A stretch of 64,000 nt of DNA from JALZCH01 sp036387315 (GTDB lineage: Bacteria > Acidobacteriota > Blastocatellia > Pyrinomonadales > Pyrinomonadaceae), in NCBI GenBank assembly GCA_036387315.1, contig DASVTY010000012.1:1-64000 (forward strand), in the 5' to 3' direction. Position 1 is the first letter of the stretch. Every line of letters begins with the position of its first letter. This document shows positions 25,398 through 34,413 of this stretch, piece by piece. The notes under the pieces are model-generated. The model did not search any database. It saw only the letters and a program-made list of their open reading frames with translations, and was not told the DNA's origin. A program made the translations under genes and the position numbers.

Positions 25398-26605
25398 GCG
25401 AGCTGGGAATAGTCGAAGAAAAATTGGCGGCTTCTCAAAACGGAAAATCGGAGATTGAATTGTCGGTCGTAATGCCCTGTCTGAACGAAGCCGACACGCT
25501 GGAGGTTTGTCTGCAGAAAGCCGGTCGCGCGATGCGGGAACATGACATAAAAGGCGAAATCATTGTCGCCGATAACGGCAGCACCGACGGTTCAATCGAA
25601 ATTGCCCAGCGAAACGGCGCGCGCGTCGTTCACGTCAAAGAAAAAGGCTACGGCAGTGCTTTGATGGGCGGAATCGAAGCCGCGCGCGGCAGATTCGTGA
25701 TTATGGGCGATGCCGATGACAGCTACGATTTTCTCGAAATTCCGAAATTTGTCGAAAAGCTGCGCGAAAATTACGACCTCGTTCAGGGATGCCGCTTGCC
25801 TGGCGGCGGCGGACAGGTTTTGCCCGGAGCGATGCCTTTTCTGCACCGCTGGTGGGGAAATCCGATGTTTTCCAAAATGGTGCGGCTCTGGTTTAACGCG
25901 CCGATTAACGACACTTACTGCGGACTTCGGGGTTTTACGAAAGCGCATTACAACAGTCTCAATCAACGTTGCACCGGAATGGAGTTTGCGACCGAAATGA
26001 TTATCAAATCGAGCCTGTTCAAGGCGCGAATCGCCGAAGTTCCGATTACTTTGCACCCGGACGGGCGAAAATCGCACCCACCGCATCTGAAAACTTTCCG
26101 CGACGGCTGGCGGACACTGCGCTTTTTTCTGATGTACAGCCCGCGCTGGCTGTTTCTCGTGCCGGGATTTTTGCTGATTCTTCTTGGCGCGGTCGGTTAT
26201 TTTGTCGGTTTGACGGGAACTTCGGTCGGGCGTGTGACTTTCGGTTTGCATACGGTTTTGTTCGGCAGTTTGGCGATTTTGTGTGGATATCAATCAATTT
26301 TGTTCGCCATCTTCACCAAAACTTTCGCTATCAGCGAAGGACTGATGCCGGAAGACCCGCGATTAACCAGGTTTTTTGAAATCGCCAATCTTGAACGCGG
26401 TTTAATTCTGGCGGGCGGGGTTTTGTTGATCGGCTTGATTTTGCTGCTGATCGCCGTCAATCAATGGCGTTTAGCCGGTTTCGGCGTTTTGGATTATGCT
26501 TATACGATGAGTTTCGTCATTCCCGGCTCGACGCTCGTCGCGCTGGGTTTTCAAACGATTCTTTCGGGATTTTTTGTGAGTATTTTGGGAATGAAGCGAA
26601 AATGA
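25379..26605 (+). CDS. polyprenyl-phosphate glycosyltransferase (DPM1/GtrB-like GT2)
   Basis: 408 residues. Catalytic domain: LSVVMPCLNEADTLEVCL, IIVADNGSTDGS, GDADDSYDF (DXD), and NDTYCGLRGF. The C-terminal third has four membrane segments (from about residue 250). Such enzymes transfer a sugar from a nucleotide to undecaprenyl phosphate. It would feed the GT-C protein encoded just upstream, with which it overlaps by 19 bases. Confidence 0.9.
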   Translation: MGKKTISELGIVEEKLAASQNGKSEIELSVVMPCLNEADTLEVCLQKAGRAMREHDIKGEIIVADNGSTDGSIEIAQRNGARVVHVKEKGYGSALMGGIEAARGRFVIMGDADDSYDFLEIPKFVEKLRENYDLVQGCRLPGGGGQVLPGAMPFLHRWWGNPMFSKMVRLWFNAPINDTYCGLRGFTKAHYNSLNQRCTGMEFATEMIIKSSLFKARIAEVPITLHPDGRKSHPPHLKTFRDGWRTLRFFLMYSPRWLFLVPGFLLILLGAVGYFVGLTGTSVGRVTFGLHTVLFGSLAILCGYQSILFAIFTKTFAISEGLMPEDPRLTRFFEIANLERGLILAGGVLLIGLILLLIAVNQWRLAGFGVLDYAYTMSFVIPGSTLVALGFQTILSGFFVSILGMKRK

Positions 26606-27297
26606 AATTAACAGAATTGCGCGATACCTCAGAACTAACCGGAGAGCAGATTCAGGATTTTTGGGAGGAAGCCTACACCAGATTTGAAACGCCGGAGCAG
26701 GAAATCCGAAAATTTATTGGTCGGCTTAACACTCTCGGACAAGCCGAATGGCGGCGCGACGCGCAGATTGTTGATATTTTTAGCGGGCGTTGTAACGGAA
26801 TCCGGGCTTTGGAACAACTCGGATTTACGAATTTGGAAGGCGTGGACATTTCGCCGAACCTGCTTTCGCAATACGACGGGACAGCCAGACTTTACACGGC
26901 GGATTGCCGCGATTTGCCGTTTTCGGACGAAAGCCGCGACATCATCATCGTGCAGGGCGGACTTCACCATTTGCCCGAATTACCGAAGGATTTAGATCGA
27001 ACTTTAGGTGAAATTCGCCGCGTTTTGCGCCCCGACGGGCGTTTTGTGATGGTGGAGCCTTGGCAGACGCCTTTTTTGCAATTGATTCATTTTTTGAGCG
27101 AGCGGAAAACGGTTCGCGCCGTTTCAAATAAATTCGACGCTTTTGCTACAATGACGCATTACGAGCGTGACACTTATTTTCGCTGGCTCGGCAAATCCGG
27201 TGAAATTACGGCTTTATTAAAGCGGCATTTTGACGAATTGTATCTGCGAAAAACGTTTGGAAAATTGTTTTTCGTGGGAAAAAAGCGAACGGTTTAA
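26602..27297 (+). CDS. class I SAM methyltransferase
   Basis: 231 residues from the ATG at 26602, which overlaps the previous stop (ATGA). A longer frame from 26464 exists but lies inside the previous gene. IVDIFSGRCNGIRALEQLG is motif I, LEGVDISPNLLSQY the acidic loop, IIIVQGGLHHLPELPKDL and EIRRVLRPDGRFVMVEPW the later motifs of Methyltransf_11. Substrate unknown. Confidence 0.83.
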   Translation: MKLTELRDTSELTGEQIQDFWEEAYTRFETPEQEIRKFIGRLNTLGQAEWRRDAQIVDIFSGRCNGIRALEQLGFTNLEGVDISPNLLSQYDGTARLYTADCRDLPFSDESRDIIIVQGGLHHLPELPKDLDRTLGEIRRVLRPDGRFVMVEPWQTPFLQLIHFLSERKTVRAVSNKFDAFATMTHYERDTYFRWLGKSGEITALLKRHFDELYLRKTFGKLFFVGKKRTV

Positions 27298-27345
27298 GCT
27301 ACCGAGCTTGGTTTTCCGAATTAGAAAATCAAGTTTTGAAACATA

Positions 27346-28872
27346 ATGATTGAGACAACAAAAATAAACTTCTCGAAAGGGAAAATCGATTCGCGGTTCG
27401 CCTTTTTATCGGCGGCGTTGATTTTGATGATCGGCGTTCCGGCGGCAGCCGTTTTGTGGTTTTTTTCGGACGAGGATTTTTGGCGCGGCGCATCGAATAT
27501 GTATTTGCTGCCGTGGATTGCCGCAACCGCGCTTGTCGTGCTGTCTCCGACGGCTTATTTGCTTTATTACAAAAAATTCGACCTTTTCCATCCGCTCGTC
27601 CACGCGGCTTGGGCTTACTGGTTTCCGGCGTTTGTGATCGGCGGTTTGGTGATCGCTTCCGGGTTTCTTTACCCGTATCAAATGCTGTTGATAGCCGACC
27701 CGGAAACCGATTTTAAGTGGACGTATATTTACATAATCCTCGGCTTTCTCGGATTGATTGCAGGATACTCGCTTCCGTTCGGAAAACGCTGGGGCGCTTA
27801 CTTCAGCCATAAATTGCCCGCCTGGGATTGGCAACCCCGACAGGTTTTGCTGCCGGCGGTTGTTTTTCTCGGAATCGGGTTGTTTTTCTACGTCAGCGCG
27901 TTTCTTTCTGGCGTCGTCGGTTTTAGTACGATTGACGTTGCCGACGCTTTCGCTTCGTTAAATTTTATGCTCTCGCTGCTCTCGCTCGAAGCGGGATTTC
28001 TGGTGGCGATGTATGTTTTTAAATCCAAAAGAATTACGCCGCTGCATCTGCTCGCGTTTCTCGTCATCCTCATTATCGTCGTTTCCCGTTTGAGTCTCGG
28101 CGGCAATCGGGGAACTTTGCTGATGATCGTTTGTTTGCTGGCAATGGCTTTTGTTTATTCGGGCAGAAAAATAAAGCTAATGCACGGGGCATTCTTTGGT
28201 GTGGTTGCAATTTTAGCCGTGCTCGGCGGAATGATTTACGGCACGACGTTTCGCAATCTGAAAGGAGCCGAAGAGCGCACCGGAATAGACGAGCAGCTTA
28301 AAATCGTCGAGCAAACATACGACGCGCTGACAACGCAAAAATCAGGCAAGGTTTTGGACGAAGCGTTTTACAATCTCGGCGAGAGAATTGACGGCGTTAG
28401 CTCGGTCGCCGTTGTTGTTTCAAATTATGAAAGACTAAAGCCGTTTGAAAGCGCGCACGGAATTGAAAACAACATCATCACCGAATTATGGACGATGTTT
28501 ATTCCGCGTTTTCTGTGGACAAACAAGCCTTTGATTTATGACGCGCGCGCGTACAGCGATTTATATTTTAATTTCAGCGGAAACTCTTACGCGATGACAC
28601 CGATTTCCGATTTGCTCAGAAATTTCGGACCCGTCGGAGTTCCGCTCGGATTGATGATCGTCGGTTTTTATCTGCGGTTTGTTTATGCGCTCTTGATCGA
28701 AGATCAAACGGTCACCATCGGTCGCGCGACCGCTTATTATATGTTCGTCGGCGGTCTTAACTACGAAGGTTATTACACGATGGTTATCCTCTACGGCTGG
28801 CGCATTTTGTTGATTGTTTCCATCACTTTCATCATCACGGATTTCTTTTTAATCCGCAAAAAAAGCTTATAA
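27346..28872 (+). CDS. Wzy-like oligosaccharide repeat-unit polymerase
   Basis: 508 residues, 11-12 predicted membrane helices and a large soluble loop at about residues 300-380. RLSLGGNRGTLLMI and the loop sequence GSIxDxF-free but ending WTNKPLIYDARAYSDLYF resemble O-antigen polymerases, which have low sequence identity. It would join flipped repeat units in the periplasm. The assignment rests on topology, position after the flippase and absence of another polymerase candidate in the locus. Confidence 0.7.
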   Translation: MIETTKINFSKGKIDSRFAFLSAALILMIGVPAAAVLWFFSDEDFWRGASNMYLLPWIAATALVVLSPTAYLLYYKKFDLFHPLVHAAWAYWFPAFVIGGLVIASGFLYPYQMLLIADPETDFKWTYIYIILGFLGLIAGYSLPFGKRWGAYFSHKLPAWDWQPRQVLLPAVVFLGIGLFFYVSAFLSGVVGFSTIDVADAFASLNFMLSLLSLEAGFLVAMYVFKSKRITPLHLLAFLVILIIVVSRLSLGGNRGTLLMIVCLLAMAFVYSGRKIKLMHGAFFGVVAILAVLGGMIYGTTFRNLKGAEERTGIDEQLKIVEQTYDALTTQKSGKVLDEAFYNLGERIDGVSSVAVVVSNYERLKPFESAHGIENNIITELWTMFIPRFLWTNKPLIYDARAYSDLYFNFSGNSYAMTPISDLLRNFGPVGVPLGLMIVGFYLRFVYALLIEDQTVTIGRATAYYMFVGGLNYEGYYTMVILYGWRILLIVSITFIITDFFLIRKKSL

Positions 28873-28881
28873 TTTGCCGAA

Positions 28882-29913
28882 ATGGAAACAATTGTATTCA
28901 CCAACGGTTGTTTTGACATCCTGCACGCCGGTCACGTTGATTTGCTGACAAGAGCGCGCTCACTGGGAACAAAACTGATTGTCGGGATCAATTCAGATAA
29001 CAGCGTCCGCCAAATCAAAGGCGCGCCCCGTCCGTTTGTATGCGAAGAGGGAAGAGCCGCCGTTTTGCGCGGTTTGCGAGCTGTTGACGAAGTAGTGATT
29101 TTCGACGAGCCGACGCCGAAAAGAATCATCGAGGAAATCAAACCCGACGTTTTGGTCAAAGGCGGCGATTGGAAACCGGAAGAAATAGTCGGGGCGGATT
29201 TTGTGCTTGCGCGAGGCGGCGAAGTTTATTCACTGCCTTTGTTAGACGGCTTTTCCACGACGGCTATTAGCGAAAAAATCATTAGGAAAACAAATCAGTC
29301 AGAACCCAAAGCTGCTGAAACATCTTTGCAAACAAGCGAGGCAAACATGGAGATTGCGCGGCATTCATTATCAGCCCACAAAGCGGTTTTCGATTTGTTG
29401 TTTGAAAACGAAATTCCGGCAATCGTTCGTTCCGCCGAAATGATTGCGGCGGCTCTAAAATCCGGCAACAAAATTTTGCTTTGCGGAAACGGCGGGAGCG
29501 CGGCGGACGCGCAGCATATTGCGGCGGAGTTTGTCGGGCGTTTTGAAAAAGAACGAAAAGGATTTCCCGCAATCGCTTTGACAACAGACACTTCCGCGCT
29601 CACGGCTCTCAGTAATGATTATGGTTTCGAGCGGGTTTTTGCCAGACAAGTCGAAGCATTTGCAAGGACGGGCGATGTTCTCATCGGAATCAGCACCAGC
29701 GGAAATTCCCCGAACGTTTTAGCCGCGATTATGACTGCTCGAAAAATCGGCTGTGCGACAATCTGTTTAACCGGAGCGAAGGGCAAAAAACTTGCAGGGC
29801 TTTGCGATGCCGCAGTTATAGTTCCTTCGGAACGCACTTCGCGGATTCAGGAAGGACATTCGGCAATCGGGCATTTGTGGTGCGAAATCGCGGACAATAT
29901 TTTAATCTCTTAA
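28882..29913 (+). CDS. fusion of heptose-1-P nucleotidyltransferase (HldC-like) and GmhA-like SIS isomerase
   Basis: 343 residues in two domains. Residues 1-135: cytidylyltransferase-like fold with TNGCFDILHAGHVDLL (HxGH), GINSDNSVRQIKG and VLVKGGDW, equal to the C-terminal half of HldE. Residues about 160-343: phosphoheptose isomerase with LLCGNGGSAADAQHIAAEF, ISTSGNSPN and IQEGHSAIGHLWCEIADNI. GmhA makes D-glycero-D-manno-heptose 7-phosphate from sedoheptulose 7-phosphate and HldC activates heptose 1-phosphate with a nucleotide. These are the first and a later pathway step. The separate kinase follows at 30.9 kb. GmhB and HldD genes are not in the window. Confidence 0.9.
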   Translation: METIVFTNGCFDILHAGHVDLLTRARSLGTKLIVGINSDNSVRQIKGAPRPFVCEEGRAAVLRGLRAVDEVVIFDEPTPKRIIEEIKPDVLVKGGDWKPEEIVGADFVLARGGEVYSLPLLDGFSTTAISEKIIRKTNQSEPKAAETSLQTSEANMEIARHSLSAHKAVFDLLFENEIPAIVRSAEMIAAALKSGNKILLCGNGGSAADAQHIAAEFVGRFEKERKGFPAIALTTDTSALTALSNDYGFERVFARQVEAFARTGDVLIGISTSGNSPNVLAAIMTARKIGCATICLTGAKGKKLAGLCDAAVIVPSERTSRIQEGHSAIGHLWCEIADNILIS

Positions 29914-29933
29914 AAATTTATATCAATTACAAA

Positions 29934-30920
29934 GTGAATAAAAAGGCTTTAATAACAGGAATTACGGGACAAGACGGAAGCTATTTAGCGGAACATCTTC
30001 TTGATTTAGGATACGAAGTTCACGGACTCGTGCGGCGCGTCGCATTGGAAGACCCTGAACGCAGATTTACGCGAATCAGACATCTTCTCGACAGAGTGAC
30101 GCTTCACCCTGCGAGCTTGGAGAGCTATCCGAGCATTTTTCACATTGTCAGCAAATACGATTTTGACGAATGTTATCATCTGGCGGCTCAGAGCTTTGTC
30201 GCCGAAAGTTTTGCCGACGGATTTTCGACAATGAACACGAATATCAACGGCACGCATTATATGTTAGCCGCGTTGCGCGAGCTGCGCCCGAAATGTCGTT
30301 TTTATTTTGCCGGTTCAAGCGAAATGTTCGGCAAAGCGCAGGAAATACCGCAGCGCGAAGCCACGCCGTTTCATCCGCGCTCGCCCTACGGCATCAGCAA
30401 AGTCGCGGGTTTCGACCTGACGAGAAACTATCGCGAAGCCTATGAAATGTTTTGCTGTAGCGGAATTCTTTTTAATCATGAAGGTCCGCGTCGCGGTGTG
30501 GAATTTGTAACCAGAAAAATTACGACCGGAGTCGCCCGGATTAAATTAGGGATGGCGGCGGAATTACGTTTGGGAAATCTCGAAGCCAAACGCGATTGGG
30601 GACACGCGGCAGATTATGTTACGGCAATGCATCTGATGTTACAGCAGCCCGAACCCGACGATTATGTGGTCGCGTCCGGTGAAACTCATTCCGTGCGCGA
30701 ATTTTGCGAGCTGGCTTTCGATTGTGCCGGGCTTGATTATCAAAAATACGTTCACATTGACGAACAGTATTATCGCCCGGCGGAAGTTGATTTGCTTATC
30801 GGGGATTCGACGAAAGCGCGGAACGTGCTCGGCTGGAAACCAAAATACACTTTTGAAGAATTGGTTAAAGAAATGGTCGAATCCGATTTGGAATCAATAG
30901 ACGCGGGGCTGAATAAATAG
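29934..30920 (+). CDS. GDP-mannose 4,6-dehydratase family protein
   Basis: 328 residues from a GTG at 29934; upstream in-frame codons overlap the preceding gene. Rossmann TGITGQDGSYLAEHLL, catalytic SSEMFG and Tyr/Lys in PYGISK, FNHEGPRRG, and GNLEAKRDWGHAADYV are GMD hallmarks. The canonical product is GDP-4-keto-6-deoxymannose. Its position between two heptose-pathway genes leaves open that it acts on GDP-heptose as DmhA/WcbK enzymes do in Campylobacter and Burkholderia. The substrate cannot be fixed from sequence. Confidence 0.88.
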   Translation: MNKKALITGITGQDGSYLAEHLLDLGYEVHGLVRRVALEDPERRFTRIRHLLDRVTLHPASLESYPSIFHIVSKYDFDECYHLAAQSFVAESFADGFSTMNTNINGTHYMLAALRELRPKCRFYFAGSSEMFGKAQEIPQREATPFHPRSPYGISKVAGFDLTRNYREAYEMFCCSGILFNHEGPRRGVEFVTRKITTGVARIKLGMAAELRLGNLEAKRDWGHAADYVTAMHLMLQQPEPDDYVVASGETHSVREFCELAFDCAGLDYQKYVHIDEQYYRPAEVDLLIGDSTKARNVLGWKPKYTFEELVKEMVESDLESIDAGLNK

Positions 30921-30929
30921 TTTTTGTTG

Positions 30930-31925
30930 ATGAAAGATTGGCGAAAAGTTTTCGAAAAATTTGCCGACGTTCGAGTTTTGATAATCGGCGACGTTATGCT
31001 CGACCGCTATTGGTGGGGAACCGTCTCGCGCATTTCGCCCGAAGCTCCCGTTCCGGTCGTTAAGCTGGAGAAAACCGAACTCAAAGCGGGCGGCGCGGCA
31101 AACGTGGCGGCAAACATTTCGAGCCTCGGCGCAACAAGCCTGCTCCTCGGCGTTACGGGCGAAGATGAATGCGGACGGGCTTTGCCGCAAATTTTGGAGC
31201 GGCACAACGTAGGTGCAAAACATTTAATATCTTTCTCGAATCGTCCGACGACGACAAAAACCAGAATTGTCGCGCACAATCAGCACGTTGTCAGAATTGA
31301 CGAAGAGCAGGCTGCGCCTCTCGACGCCCAACAAGCGCAAATTATTTGGCAAGCCGCCGATAAGCTTCTGCCCGAAGCCGATGTCGTCGTTTTGTCGGAT
31401 TACGCCAAAGGTTGTTTGTGCGATTCGGTTCTTTCCAACGTAATCGAAACGGCGCGAAAATTGAAAAAGATTGTTCTGGTTGATCCGAAAGGCAAAAACT
31501 ACGAGAAATACAAAGGCGCGACTTTGCTGACGCCGAACAAATCGGAAGCCGCCGCAGCATCCGGCATTGATATAACGGATGAGCGAACAATCATCGAAGC
31601 CGGAAACCGCCTGCTCGAAAATCTGCAAATAGAATCTCTGCTTATAACGCTCGGCGAAGAAGGGATGCGACTTTTCGAAAAAGGAAAGGATTCAAGACAT
31701 TTTCCGGCGATGGCGCGCGCGGTTTACGATGTGACGGGCGCTGGCGATACTGTAATTGCCGCAATGGCTGTTGCGCTCGGCGCTTCGCTTGAGATGCCCG
31801 AAGCGGTGAAAATGGCAAACGCGGCGGCAGGTTTAGCCGTTGAAGAACTCGGAACGACTCCGGTCGGCGCGGCGGATTTAGCAAAAGCGCTGGAAAAGGG
31901 AACGGGAGATAACAGTGAAAAATGA
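30930..31925 (+). CDS. D-glycero-beta-D-manno-heptose-7-phosphate kinase (HldA / RfaE1-like)
   Basis: 331 residues from the ATG at 30930. PfkB-family kinase: VLIIGDVMLDRYWWGTVSRISPEAPVPVV at the start, GGAANVAANISSLG, DPKGKNYEKYKGATLLTPNKSE and the anion-hole/catalytic GAGDTVIAAMA. It matches the N-terminal half of HldE. It phosphorylates heptose 7-phosphate at C1. Together with the upstream fusion this gives a rearranged HldE, with kinase free and nucleotidyltransferase joined to the isomerase. Confidence 0.9.
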   Translation: MKDWRKVFEKFADVRVLIIGDVMLDRYWWGTVSRISPEAPVPVVKLEKTELKAGGAANVAANISSLGATSLLLGVTGEDECGRALPQILERHNVGAKHLISFSNRPTTTKTRIVAHNQHVVRIDEEQAAPLDAQQAQIIWQAADKLLPEADVVVLSDYAKGCLCDSVLSNVIETARKLKKIVLVDPKGKNYEKYKGATLLTPNKSEAAAASGIDITDERTIIEAGNRLLENLQIESLLITLGEEGMRLFEKGKDSRHFPAMARAVYDVTGAGDTVIAAMAVALGASLEMPEAVKMANAAAGLAVEELGTTPVGAADLAKALEKGTGDNSEK

Positions 31926-33115
31926 GAAAAAAGAAGATTGCCGTTCTCGTTCCTGATTTATCGGTTCCGACCGGAATTTCGGTTGTTGCTAAATTTTTGT
32001 ACGACGTTATAAACGACTCCGGTAAATACGACGCCGCCTTGATTTCGCTGGCTACATCCGCCACTGACGGAGACAGCGTAAAGCTCGTCAAACCTTCGAG
32101 CTGGTCGCGCGGAATTACCGTATCAAATCAACAATATGAAGGTGTTTTATACCGTCACGTCGGCGCAAATCTAACCGAGGTCGAGTTTCAACGCTATCGT
32201 CCGCGCAAAGCATTAAACTCAGTATTGCGCGGATATGATCTTGTTCAAGTTGTCGCAGGCAGCGCTCCCTGGTTGCTGGCGGCTAAGGATTTTGGCGGGC
32301 GCGTTGCGCTAAGTGTTTTTTCAAAGTCAAAAGTCGAGCGCGAATCAATGATCCGGCGAGCCAGACAACCCAGGAAAACCTGGTTAAAGCTGATGACGCA
32401 AATCAACGCCGGATTGGAACAAAAAGCGTTTCAAAGAGCTGACACGATTTTTGTAAACAACATTTGGCTTAAAGATGAACTGGAAAAAACTTTTCCGGAT
32501 AAAACAATTTTTGCGCCGCCCGGAATTGATACTGATTTTTTTACGCCTGCTGCCGCTAAAACCGAAGATTATATTTTATCAGTCGGGCGTTTCGCAGACC
32601 CGCGCAAAAACGTGCGGATGCTTTTTCGCTCTTACAAGATTTTAATTGACCGCTTTCCCGAAGCTCCAAAGCTGGTTTTAGCGGGACAAACCGCGCCGAG
32701 CGATGAAGATATGGCGGAAGCGCGGCGGCTCGGAATTGTTGATAAGGTAGAAATTTTAACCTCGGTTTCCAAAGAGAGTCTGCGTGAGCTTTATCAAAAC
32801 GCCGCGCTTTTTCTGCTGTCTTCGGACGAAGAAGGTTTCGGGCTGATAATTGCCGAAGCAATGGCTTGCGGTTTGGCGGTCGTTGCGACAAAGTGCGGCG
32901 GACCGGAAGTATTAATTTTGGAAAACGAAACAGGTTTTTTAACGCCCGTCGGTGATGCGGCGGCGCTTGCCGATAAAATCTCGCTTCTTTTGACAGACGC
33001 AAATTTGCGGAAAAAATTCGGGGCGGCGGGGCGTAAACGAGCGGCGGCAAATTTCTCGCAGTCTGCGACCGGAAAAATTTATCTCGAAAATTACGAGCGT
33101 TTATTGAGTTTGTGA
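31922..33115 (+). CDS. GT4-family glycosyltransferase
   Basis: 397 residues, GT-B fold. IAVLVPDLSVPTGISVVAKFLYDV at the start, donor-domain start DYILSVGRFADPRKNVRMLFRSY, and the signature SSDEEGFGLIIAEAMACGLAVVATKCGGPE. Overlaps the kinase stop by 4 bases and the next gene by 4 bases, so it is part of a tightly coupled run. Donor unknown. Confidence 0.9.
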   Translation: MRKKKIAVLVPDLSVPTGISVVAKFLYDVINDSGKYDAALISLATSATDGDSVKLVKPSSWSRGITVSNQQYEGVLYRHVGANLTEVEFQRYRPRKALNSVLRGYDLVQVVAGSAPWLLAAKDFGGRVALSVFSKSKVERESMIRRARQPRKTWLKLMTQINAGLEQKAFQRADTIFVNNIWLKDELEKTFPDKTIFAPPGIDTDFFTPAAAKTEDYILSVGRFADPRKNVRMLFRSYKILIDRFPEAPKLVLAGQTAPSDEDMAEARRLGIVDKVEILTSVSKESLRELYQNAALFLLSSDEEGFGLIIAEAMACGLAVVATKCGGPEVLILENETGFLTPVGDAAALADKISLLLTDANLRKKFGAAGRKRAAANFSQSATGKIYLENYERLLSL

Positions 33116-34299
33116 AGGAAAGAAAGCCGAAAATTCTGATTTTGTCCGATTTTTATTTGCCCGGTTTTAAAAGCGGCGCTCTGAGAACGATTGCAAATAT
33201 GGTTGAGCGAATGTCGGACGAGTTCGATTTTTGGATTCTGACCGGAAACCGCGACAGCGACGGCGACGGGAGCAGTTTTGCCGATGTTCGGTTAAATCAA
33301 TGGCAGCCGGTCGGCAAAGCCACGGTTTTTTACGCCGCGCCCGACCGGCTTAATTTAAAAAATATCGGCAAAATCGTTGCGGAAGCCGCGCCGGATGCGG
33401 TTTATCTGAACAGTTTTTTTTCTGCTTTGACGGTTAAATTCTTGTTTTTGCGGCGGCTCGGCAAAATCGGCAAACTGCCGGTCATGCTGGCGCCGGAAGG
33501 CGAATTTTCAAAAGGAGCAATCGCTTTAAAAGTGCGTAAAAAAAAGTCCTTTCTGGCTCTAGCTCTAGGGTTTGGACTGTATAAAGATTTAATCTGGAAA
33601 GCCGTTAGCAGTGACGAAAAAGAAGACATTGTGAGAGAAATCGGCGAGCGAGGCGACATTTTAATCGCCGCCAATATGCCGCCGCGAACAATTCTCGAAA
33701 ATTTTAAAATTGAATCTAAACCGCCGAAAAAAAGCGGCGAAGCGCGATTTGTTTTTCTGTCTCGGATCAGCCAGAAGAAAAATTTGAAATTTGCTTTAGA
33801 GCTTTTGAAAAACGTTTCCGGGCGTGCGACATTCGACATTTACGGCTCAATCGAGGATGAAAAATATTGGGCGGAGTGTGAAAAGCTGATTCAACGGTTG
33901 CCGGAAACAGTTAAAGTAAATTTTCAAGGAGCGGTTTCTTACGAACAAGTTGCGGAAACGTTCGGAAAGTATCATTTTTTTCTTTTTCCGACACTCGGAG
34001 AAAATTTCGGTCACGTCGTGATCGAATCGTTAGCCGCCGGAACGCTTGTTGTTTTGAGCGACCAGACGCCCTGGCGCAATCTGGAAAAAGAAAATATCGG
34101 CTGGGATTTAACCTTTGACGATGTTTCGATTTGGCGAAATGTCGTGCAGCGATGCGTGGAAATGTCTGAAACGGAATTTTACGAGATGGCTAATTCGGCG
34201 CGCGGTTTTGCAGTTAATTGGCTGGCTTCATCCGAAATCGAAACGGCAAATCGGCAGGTTTTAAGGCGCGCGGTTGAAACCTCGAATGTTAAAAAATAG
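33112..34299 (+). CDS. GT4-family glycosyltransferase
   Basis: 395 residues from a GTG at 33112 that overlaps the previous stop (GTGA). Begins KILILSDFYLPGFKSGALRTIANM; the donor domain has RFVFLSRISQKKNLKFALELLK and FHFFLFPTLGENFGHVVIESLAAGTLVVLSD. Donor unknown. The gene ends at a hairpin, the likely end of this transcription unit. Confidence 0.9.
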   Translation: MKERKPKILILSDFYLPGFKSGALRTIANMVERMSDEFDFWILTGNRDSDGDGSSFADVRLNQWQPVGKATVFYAAPDRLNLKNIGKIVAEAAPDAVYLNSFFSALTVKFLFLRRLGKIGKLPVMLAPEGEFSKGAIALKVRKKKSFLALALGFGLYKDLIWKAVSSDEKEDIVREIGERGDILIAANMPPRTILENFKIESKPPKKSGEARFVFLSRISQKKNLKFALELLKNVSGRATFDIYGSIEDEKYWAECEKLIQRLPETVKVNFQGAVSYEQVAETFGKYHFFLFPTLGENFGHVVIESLAAGTLVVLSDQTPWRNLEKENIGWDLTFDDVSIWRNVVQRCVEMSETEFYEMANSARGFAVNWLASSEIETANRQVLRRAVETSNVKK

Positions 34300-34331
34300 C
34301 TTGAACTGTCGGCGCTTCGACGGTTCGAGCT
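34298..34331 (+). terminator. terminator-like hairpin
   Basis: AGCTTGAACTGTCG (34298-34311) pairs with CGACGGTTCGAGCT (34318-34331), 14 bp with two G-U pairs and a 6-base loop. It overlaps the stop codon of the glycosyltransferase. Only a weak T-run follows. Confidence 0.5.
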
Positions 34332-34413
34332 TTACTGGAAGAAAACAGATTGAAGTTTTAATTATAAATGTGTTTCGGCTTTATATTATAGTCGGAAGAA
34401 ATAAAATCATTTT

